Source of the DNA: Cytobacillus sp. FSL H8-0458
Lineage (GTDB): Bacteria > Bacillota > Bacilli > Bacillales > Cytobacillaceae
Reading direction: 5' to 3'
Length of the DNA stretch: 64,000 bases
NCBI RefSeq assembly: GCF_038002165.1
Contig: NZ_JBBOBR010000001.1
Coordinates: 3,534,001-3,598,000 of the forward strand
This document shows positions 58,437 to 64,000 of the stretch, one piece after another. Under the pieces are notes generated by a model, which saw only the letters and a program-made list of their open reading frames with translations, made no database searches and was not told where the DNA came from. The first letter of the stretch is position 1, and every line of letters starts with the position of its first letter. A program made the position numbers and the translations under genes.

Positions 58437-61400
58437 CTATTTCCCCTCAGCTCTTCTCTCTATCTTAGACGTCTTCAGGAAAAATAATTCATACACAACA
58501 GGAACAATAATTAATGTCAGCAGTGTGGATGATGTTAAACCGCCAATGACCGTTACCGCAAGGCCCTTTGAAATAAGGGTACCTGATGAGGTGGTCAGTG
58601 CCAGCGGGATTAATGCGGCAATTGTCGCAAATGCTGTCATTAAAATTGGCCTTAACCTTGTTTTCCCTGCTTCAACTAACGACTTTCTAATCGGCAGCCC
58701 TTTCGTTCTGTTCTGCCCGATCCGGTCGACAAGCACAATCGCATTCGTTGTTACAATTCCTATCAGCATCAGGAAGCCAATCATCACACTTACAGAAAGA
58801 GGCTCATTAATAATGTAAAGTGATACAAGCGAACCTATCGGAACAAATATGAGTGATGAAAGGATAATAAATGGAATACGGGCTTTACCAAAGGTAATCA
58901 GCATGGTTAGATACACAAGCCCGATTGCCACAAGAATGGAAATCCCCAGTGATTGGAAAATCTCCACTGTTTCATCATTTCCTCCACCGCTCGTTAAGGA
59001 TACTCCATCCGGCAGATCAAGCTTTTCCACTCCCGCTTTTACCTCTGATGATACTGCCTGCACATCATTTCCTTTAACCTGGCCTGAAACACGGGCATAA
59101 ACCTTACTGTCCAGCTTCTGAATCGATGTGAAGGTATCGATTTCCTTTACCTCAGCCACTTCTGAAAGCTGGACTGGTCCTCTTTGAGAAAATAGGGTGA
59201 CCTCTTCCAGTTCATCTTTTGATCCGAGCTCTTTATCAAAAGACAGCTGGACCTCCTGCTCCTTATCATCCAGCAGCAGCGTCCCGACATTCACAGGCTT
59301 CGTCTGATCGCTGACAGTTCCAAGAATCTGGAATCCTGACAAACCATATTCACTTGCTTTCTCAGAATCTATTTCCACTAAAAATTGCTTTTGCTTTTCG
59401 CTGAAATTGTTCGTAATATATTTCAGATCATTATTTTTCTGCATATACTCTTCCACTTGCTTGGAAGCCCTCTGCAATGCCTCTAAATCATTGGAAAACA
59501 AGTCAATATCCACGTTATTATTCGAAGGAGGCCCGCCTGTTTCCAGCTCCTGCACACTAATCTTCAAATCAGCGTTTTCCTCATCTGAGATATCTTCTAT
59601 TTTACTTTCAATTGATTTAATCGTTTTCTCCACATTTACATTATCTTTTAAGTTAACAAAGTAGCTTGCTTTGTTTTCAAGCCGCAGTCCTGTGGCAAAA
59701 TCCCGGGCTCCTATAGCGGCTGTGACATCTGCCGCTTCTTTCTGCTCATCCAGCATCTCTTCCACCTTCAGCGAGATATTATTTGTTTTTTCCAGGGAAG
59801 CGGATGATGGCAATTCAATCGATGCTGTCAGCGTTTTGGACTGTTCATTCGGAATAAACGTAAATCCTAAAGAAGGCACAACCGCTAATGAACCAACAAG
59901 CAATACGAGAGAAATAAATAAGATAACTAACTTGTGATTGAGCGATTTTTCAATTAAACGGCCATAGAACTTCTGAAGTGCTCCCTCTTTTTCTTCAGCC
60001 GGCACCTTCTTAAACGAAAATTTCGCCAGGATCGGCACAATCGTGATGGAAACGAGCAGCGATGCTAAAAGAGAGAACACGATCGTTAAAGCAAAAGGCA
60101 AAAAGAATTTCCCTGTAATCCCGCCAACAAAACCAATCGGCAGGAATACCACAACCGTGGTTAAAGTAGAGGATGTGATTGCCTTTAGAATTTCTTTGGT
60201 GGATTCTAAAATAATTTTATCGGACATTCCCTCATTGGATTTGCGGACGCGCCTGAAAATATTTTCGATGACGACGATGCTGTCATCCACTACACGCCCT
60301 ACAGCTACAGCCATGCCGCCAAGTGTCATGATGTTTAATGAGATGTCCATTTGGTTTAGAAAAATCGCCGCAATCAGAATGGACAAAGGAATGGAAACGA
60401 CTGCGATAATGGTCGCTCTGGCATTGCGAAGGAAAACCAGAACCGCAATGGACGCAAATAGGGCCCCCAATAAACCTTCCTTGACTAAAGTGCTGACAGA
60501 CTTTTCAATATCCTTGGCAGAGTCGATGCCAATCTCATAGTCAAGCTGATCATCGTATTTTTCCAGTACACTCGTCACCTTGTCTGCCACTTCCACGGTG
60601 TTGGCTTCCTGTTTTTTTGTGATCGCCATGGATAAAGATTCTTTCAGATTATAACGTGCTAATTCACTTTTATCTGTTATTGGCTCAATGCCGGCAATAT
60701 CCTTTAATTGAATTCCGGCAGATTGCTGAGTGCCCTGCTCTCCGCCGGCACCGGCACCTTCAGCTGGAGCGCCGCCAAAAGCAGGCTGAAGCTGCAGGTT
60801 TTCCAGATTTGCAATAGAATCAAGATTTTCTTCTACACGGATCGGGATTTGCTCTTCCCTTTCTGTTAGCTCACCTGCCGGGAAAGAAAGATATTTTTCA
60901 TTGATCTGCTCTTTAATGCTGCTGAGAGATAATCCAGCTTGAGCTGCTTTCTCCTTATCGACCGTAATTTGCACAAGATTATCGGTTAACCCAGCAACAG
61001 ATACGCTATTGATTCCTTCTATTTTATTTAATTCAGGAATCACTTCATCCTTCATGACAGCTTCTATGCTTTCCCCGTCCTTGCTGAAAAAGGAAATATT
61101 ATAAATTGGAAACGAGCCAAAAGAGAGCCGATTTAATTTCACATCAGCCTCTTCAGGCAATCCGGCTTCATCAATAACGGAATTCACCTGCTGTTCCACT
61201 TTATCGAGATCTGTATCAAACGGAAATTCCAGGTTAATGATCCCAATGCTGTCATAAGCAGAACTGGTCATTTTTTTTACACCCTCAATGGAATCCAGCT
61301 GATCTTCAAGCTTTGAAACTACCTGTTTATCTACATCAGATGGAGATGCACCAGGGTATACCGCTTCAATGGATATCTGCGGGAATTCAATATCAGGGAA

Positions 61401-61511
61401 TTGATCTACTTTTAATTTTGTAAACGAGTAAATACCGCCAGTGATTAATAAAAATGAAATGATAAAGACCGCAACGGCATTCTTTAAACTGAACTTTGTT
61501 AAAAAATTCAT
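58437..61511 (-). CDS. swrC: RND-family exporter (SwrC/AcrB type)
   Basis: A 1024-residue RND pump with 12 helices and two large outer loops. Features: VDQFPDIEFPQISIEAVYPG at residues 36-55, GGMAVAVGRVVDDSIVVIEN (helix 4 proton-relay aspartates), the GITGKFFLPFALTIVFSLLA region, and IGIVTTNAIVLVDRIGQN in the second half. In B. subtilis SwrC exports surfactin and supports swarming; no surfactin genes are in this window. Start ATG follows AAAGGAG. A TetR gene lies just upstream and shares an operator motif with it. Confidence 0.9.
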   Translation of the reverse strand: MNFLTKFSLKNAVAVFIISFLLITGGIYSFTKLKVDQFPDIEFPQISIEAVYPGASPSDVDKQVVSKLEDQLDSIEGVKKMTSSAYDSIGIINLEFPFDTDLDKVEQQVNSVIDEAGLPEEADVKLNRLSFGSFPIYNISFFSKDGESIEAVMKDEVIPELNKIEGINSVSVAGLTDNLVQITVDKEKAAQAGLSLSSIKEQINEKYLSFPAGELTEREEQIPIRVEENLDSIANLENLQLQPAFGGAPAEGAGAGGEQGTQQSAGIQLKDIAGIEPITDKSELARYNLKESLSMAITKKQEANTVEVADKVTSVLEKYDDQLDYEIGIDSAKDIEKSVSTLVKEGLLGALFASIAVLVFLRNARATIIAVVSIPLSILIAAIFLNQMDISLNIMTLGGMAVAVGRVVDDSIVVIENIFRRVRKSNEGMSDKIILESTKEILKAITSSTLTTVVVFLPIGFVGGITGKFFLPFALTIVFSLLASLLVSITIVPILAKFSFKKVPAEEKEGALQKFYGRLIEKSLNHKLVILFISLVLLVGSLAVVPSLGFTFIPNEQSKTLTASIELPSSASLEKTNNISLKVEEMLDEQKEAADVTAAIGARDFATGLRLENKASYFVNLKDNVNVEKTIKSIESKIEDISDEENADLKISVQELETGGPPSNNNVDIDLFSNDLEALQRASKQVEEYMQKNNDLKYITNNFSEKQKQFLVEIDSEKASEYGLSGFQILGTVSDQTKPVNVGTLLLDDKEQEVQLSFDKELGSKDELEEVTLFSQRGPVQLSEVAEVKEIDTFTSIQKLDSKVYARVSGQVKGNDVQAVSSEVKAGVEKLDLPDGVSLTSGGGNDETVEIFQSLGISILVAIGLVYLTMLITFGKARIPFIILSSLIFVPIGSLVSLYIINEPLSVSVMIGFLMLIGIVTTNAIVLVDRIGQNRTKGLPIRKSLVEAGKTRLRPILMTAFATIAALIPLALTTSSGTLISKGLAVTVIGGLTSSTLLTLIIVPVVYELFFLKTSKIERRAEGK

Positions 61512-61567
61512 CTTTTAATCTCCTTTATAATTAATTTATAAAAACATTATACAAAAACTATACAAAC

Positions 61568-61581
61568 CTATCAATTGATAG
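61568..61581. promoter_or_regulatory. TetR operator before swrC
   Basis: CTATCAATTGATAG is a perfect 14-bp palindrome 57 bases before the swrC start. A near copy occurs upstream of the tetR gene. Confidence 0.7.
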
Positions 61582-61599
61582 ACTGTTTCCAAAAAAAAA

Positions 61600-61627
61600 A
61601 ACTTTAACAAGCCATTTTGTTAAAGTT
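61600..61627 (-). terminator. Terminator between tetR and swrC
   Basis: On the minus strand AACTTTAACAA and TTGTTAAAGTT form the stem, followed by T10. Confidence 0.9.
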
Positions 61628-61667
61628 ATTATTCGTTATTCCTTTGACGCCGATAAAGTGAAACTTC

Positions 61668-61852
61668 AATCAGTGGGGGGCTTTTCCCCGCTGATTGTTA
61701 GTTGAGGCCCACAGGAAGTGGGTCACAAAGACGTTGCCACAGGATGTGGCGTTTTTAGTCTTTGTCCTTCTTTCGGGCCTTTACGGGCAGTTTGACCCCA
61801 CTTATCCTCCTCTGATTCCACTGAGTCTCAAAGTGGGGGTCTTACTGCCCGT
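61668..61852. other. Array of four GC-rich hairpins overlapping the 3' end of tetR
   Basis: Four stems follow each other: AATCAGTGGGG/CCCCGCTGATT (61668-61696); GCCCAC/GTGGGT (61707-61723); ACAAAGAC/GTCTTTGT around GCCACA/TGTGGC (61725-61765); and ACGGGCAGT..GACCCCACTT with AAGTGGGGGTC..ACTGCCCGT (61783-61852). The last arm encodes the final tetR residues. No coding frame fits. It looks like a structured RNA or a dispersed repeat element. Confidence 0.6.
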
Positions 61853-62444
61853 TAGACTGCGATAAACCATAAAGAATCACTTTGACATAAAATCCGGCTT
61901 GTTCTTTCGCCAGGCTTTCTTTCAACTTGTAATCGGTATTCCTTGATGAAATCAGACTTAAAAGCAGGTACGCCGATGAAACCGGGTCTGACCCTATTTC
62001 CGCTGGATCCCGCAGCTTATGATCTTTAATCCCTTTTTCAAAGATTGAGGCAATCGGATCCTGATAAGACTCCATCCACCATTTCCGGACGATTCCCTGA
62101 TGCTCCTGATCTAATTCTTTTTGAATATCATGAAACATCTGGCCCATTGAAGGAGGCTTATTGATTAAAATATAATAAGTGACCTGAAATAAACATTCTT
62201 CAATATCATCCTCAAAGCGCTTAATAATTCTGCTTAAAGCGCTCTGCATATCAACCAGTTCAGTCCTCAGCACTTCCATATATATGGCCTTTTTATTAGA
62301 AAAATGATGATAAAGGGTGGGCTGCGTAATGCCGCAGGCTTCAGCAATTCTTCTTGTGGAAACCGCCCGATAGCCTAAATCCATAAAAAGCCCATGTGCT
62401 GCTTTAACAATTTTTTTATGTGTATCGCTTGCATTTAGCAACAT
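61842..62444 (-). CDS. TetR-family repressor of the RND pump
   Basis: A 200-residue regulator. The N-terminal helix-turn-helix is KIVKAAHGLFMDLGYRAVST then RRIAEACGITQPTLYHHFSN (recognition helix), followed by a ligand-binding helical domain with ESYQDPIASIFEKGIKDHKL. It probably corresponds to YerO beside swrC in B. subtilis. I start at the ATG at 62444 (MLLNASDTHKK) because AAAGGG precedes it. Palindromes with CTATCA/TGATAG lie before this gene and before swrC. Confidence 0.88.
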   Translation of the reverse strand: MLLNASDTHKKIVKAAHGLFMDLGYRAVSTRRIAEACGITQPTLYHHFSNKKAIYMEVLRTELVDMQSALSRIIKRFEDDIEECLFQVTYYILINKPPSMGQMFHDIQKELDQEHQGIVRKWWMESYQDPIASIFEKGIKDHKLRDPAEIGSDPVSSAYLLLSLISSRNTDYKLKESLAKEQAGFYVKVILYGLSQSNGQ

Positions 62445-62474
62445 AAACAAAATCCCTTTCAACTAAGCGAAACC

Positions 62475-62488
62475 CTATCATTTGATAA
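62475..62488. promoter_or_regulatory. TetR operator before the tetR gene
   Basis: CTATCATTTGATAA, the same motif as at 61568-61581 with two changes, 31 bases before the tetR ATG. Suggests autoregulation. Confidence 0.6.
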
Positions 62489-62681
62489 GATTATAAAAAC
62501 TATAATGAAATGCGTCAACAATCAATGTGCCCGTTTAATTTGATTCTATTACATATTCCCATTTCTCAACTTTTCAATCATTGTCCATAAGGTAAAAATA
62601 TATGAAAATATAAATAATTATGTTAACCTATTGTTGATTTTAGTTAACCCTAATCTCTGAACGAAACAATGGGGGGATTGT

Positions 62682-63098
62682 ATGTATAAGCTGCGCGGCC
62701 ATCATCTCTTTTGCCTTCTGGGCTATCGGGGAATGGGCTATTCCCAGGAATATGTTGAAAATATGACCCATATGCATCAAAGCTTGAGAGACAACCCCAG
62801 GACATGGATACAGCTTGTTAAAGGGCCGGATCACCTGTGTGCAAAGTATCCCAACTCAGGCGAATACCATTGTGAGCACCACGATATTTATGAAAGGGAT
62901 GCAGTTATTCTGGAGAAATTAGGGCTGAATATCGGACAAATTCTGTACTGGCAGGACATTGAGTCAAACATCCAGAAGTATGCCCTTCCCTCAGACATAC
63001 AGACCGTTTGTGAAACTTGTTCGTGGCGCTCATATGGCGTTTGTGAAGAAGGTATTCGCGATATTCTTGAAGGGCAGGGCTTAAGAGAAATAAAATAA
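62682..63098 (+). CDS. DUF1284 protein, probable metal/iron-sulfur binding
   Basis: A 138-residue protein starting MYKLRGHHLFCLLGYRGMGY, the signature of DUF1284. Seven cysteines include HLCAKYPNSGEYHCEHHD and a final CETCSWRSYGVCEEG cluster, which suggests an iron-sulfur cluster or zinc. GGGGGGATTGT lies before the ATG. It stands alone between the TetR gene and a DUF3291 gene. The function is not established. Confidence 0.85.
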   Translation: MYKLRGHHLFCLLGYRGMGYSQEYVENMTHMHQSLRDNPRTWIQLVKGPDHLCAKYPNSGEYHCEHHDIYERDAVILEKLGLNIGQILYWQDIESNIQKYALPSDIQTVCETCSWRSYGVCEEGIRDILEGQGLREIK

Positions 63099-63206
63099 AA
63101 TACCAATTATTAAAAACATCATCCACTAAATTTCCCCCTCCATCCAGGTATTAGTCCATTCTTTCCAGAATATAGGTATATAAAAAAGATAGATGGAGGA
63201 GTTAAC

Positions 63207-63674
63207 TTGGCATTTGCGGCAATTTTGACAGTTGGACAGCTAAAACATTCGGAAGAACACCCTGCCTCCAGAGAGTTCTTTATAACAGGAAATCAAGTAA
63301 TGAGTGAGGCTGCTAAAACCGGGCAGCTCATCAAAGAATTCAACCCAAATAGAGTGAAGCTTCCTGAAGAAATGATCAAAGGAAATGGTACTCCTGTTCT
63401 TACCTTAACAGTATGGAAAGACCTGCAATCTTTATATCGGTTTACCTATTCAGGTCTTCATAGGCAAGCATTGCAGGACAGGAATAAGTGGTTTGACCCT
63501 CTTCCGGAGAGAAAGCCTAATTATGTGATATGGTGGTCGGATATGCTATCAAATGTTTCCTGGAAGGAAGCTTTCAAAAGATATGATTCTTATATCCAGC
63601 ATGGACCTGACTCTTATGCATTTGACTTTAAGCATCCATTTGATGAATTTGGGGAGCCGGCTGCACTTAAATAG
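63207..63674 (+). CDS. DUF3291 protein
   Basis: A 155-residue soluble protein of DUF3291, related to dimeric ABM-fold monooxygenase-like proteins. Features: FAAILTVGQLKHSEEHPASR, VLTLTVWKDLQSLYRFTYSG, the conserved HRQALQDRNKWFDPLPERKP, NYVIWWSDMLSNVSWKEAFK. The TTG start follows GGAGGAGTTAAC, an excellent binding site. Function unknown; transcribed alone. Confidence 0.85.
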   Translation: MAFAAILTVGQLKHSEEHPASREFFITGNQVMSEAAKTGQLIKEFNPNRVKLPEEMIKGNGTPVLTLTVWKDLQSLYRFTYSGLHRQALQDRNKWFDPLPERKPNYVIWWSDMLSNVSWKEAFKRYDSYIQHGPDSYAFDFKHPFDEFGEPAALK

Positions 63675-63689
63675 CGGACAATCAATGGG

Positions 63690-63890
63690 TTACCGTTTCT
63701 TATTAATCAAATCAATTAAATAACAAATTTGTGAAATAACTAAAGACAGAAGCAGGACAATGATTGTTCCGAATGTGTATACCGCTTCTTCTGCCGGACT
63801 CCTTCCGCCCATAAATACTGAACCAAAGATAAAAAAGAGTAAGACACTAACCATCGCGAATAAGAAGAAAATACTGATATACTTTGGCAT
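63690..63890 (-). CDS. Small two-helix membrane protein
   Basis: A 66-residue protein with helices at about residues 5-24 and 37-57, a short GGRSPAEEA loop and a lysine-rich end (DLINKKR). The ATG at 63890 follows AGGGATTCC and is preferred to the upstream start. Not recognised as a family. It converges on the DUF3291 gene with only 15 bases between the stops. Confidence 0.6.
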   Translation of the reverse strand: MPKYISIFFLFAMVSVLLFFIFGSVFMGGRSPAEEAVYTFGTIIVLLLSLVISQICYLIDLINKKR

Positions 63891-63938
63891 GGAATCCCTC
63901 ATTTCTCCCATATAATATTATGAGAAATAAATAAGAAT

Positions 63939-63967
63939 GGTTCCCGCACTTTCCAGATGCGGGAACC
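63939..63967. terminator. Terminator-like hairpin near the right edge
   Basis: GGTTCCCGCA and TGCGGGAACC form a perfect 10-bp stem. It lies just past a stop codon on the minus strand (63971) and probably ends the gene entering from the right. Confidence 0.6.
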
Positions 63968-63970
63968 ACT

Positions 63971-64000
63971 TTACTCTCCAGTCACCCAAGCCACTGCTGA
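63971..64000 (-). CDS. C-terminal end of a gene entering from the right (partial)
   Basis: The minus-strand frame reads SAVAWVTGE and a TAA directly before a terminator-like hairpin. Only nine residues are in the window, so the family cannot be named. Confidence 0.3.
   Translation of the reverse strand, partial: SAVAWVTGE

Noticed and set aside
60043..60540. 165-codon plus-strand frame inside swrC
   Set aside because: Antisense to a membrane-spanning part of the RND pump, with no binding site or recognisable family.

Overview
The window looks like chromosomal DNA of a spore-forming, low-GC Gram-positive of the Bacillaceae (Bacillus in the broad sense, possibly Cytobacillus- or Mesobacillus-like). 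This rests on the family mix (paiAB, helD, swrC with a TetR, FapR-, Fur- and CcpA-type sites, two spore-appendage Ena subunits), the SAM, c-di-AMP and T-box leaders, Bacillus-type ribosome binding sites and frequent TTG/GTG starts. No strain can be named. There is no rRNA, tRNA, intact insertion sequence, prophage or CRISPR array.

Layout. 0-10 kb: trmL, a decayed alpha/beta hydrolase, the paiA-paiB-MarR cluster (paiB broken), a dihydroorotate-dehydrogenase-like/membrane fusion, helD and a candidate orphan small RNA. 10-20 kb: an accessory strip of small genes and gene fragments (DinB, Nudix, zinc-ribbon/HhH protein), a SAM-riboswitch operon (flavin monooxygenase plus ATP-grasp enzyme), tandem Ena genes and a frameshifted flavin monooxygenase. 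20-31 kb: metal, sulfur and redox functions: CueP interrupted by a UGA, a Fur-box iron ABC operon, rhodanese-persulfide dioxygenase with TusA, then ccdA, a two-component system, OsmC, a membrane protein and a TlpA thioredoxin. 31-38 kb: a beta-propeller lipoprotein, a 3D-domain wall protein, an apparently leaderless ArsR regulator with a glyoxalase-type gene, a Cys/Ser-tailed membrane protein and modAB.

38.5-45.3 kb is a six-gene sialic acid operon (nanE, nanA, SSS symporter, an unexplained FAD flavoprotein, nanK, RpiR regulator). Its single strong promoter has an inverted repeat in the spacer and a cre site at the start point. 46-50 kb holds a glutamate/dicarboxylate symporter behind a c-di-AMP riboswitch and a FabK-like flavoprotein behind a FapR-like box. 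51-57 kb holds an ECF sigma/anti-sigma pair with a self-type promoter, several small membrane or secreted proteins, and three damaged genes. 56.6-62.5 kb holds T-box-controlled proS and an RND exporter with its TetR; the two regulator-linked genes share an operator motif. The right end has DUF1284 and DUF3291 genes.

About a dozen genes or gene pieces are broken by a frameshift, stop or truncation, nearly all of them dispensable accessory functions. Some lesions lie in short homopolymers and could be assembly errors; others (a 7-bp repeat gain, in-frame TAG and TGA) look biological. The observations I rate highest are the nan-operon flavoprotein, the c-di-AMP riboswitch on a glutamate-type symporter, the UGA at a metal-binding cysteine of CueP followed by a SECIS-like hairpin, the SAM-controlled monooxygenase/ATP-grasp pair, and the DHOD-like/membrane fusion.
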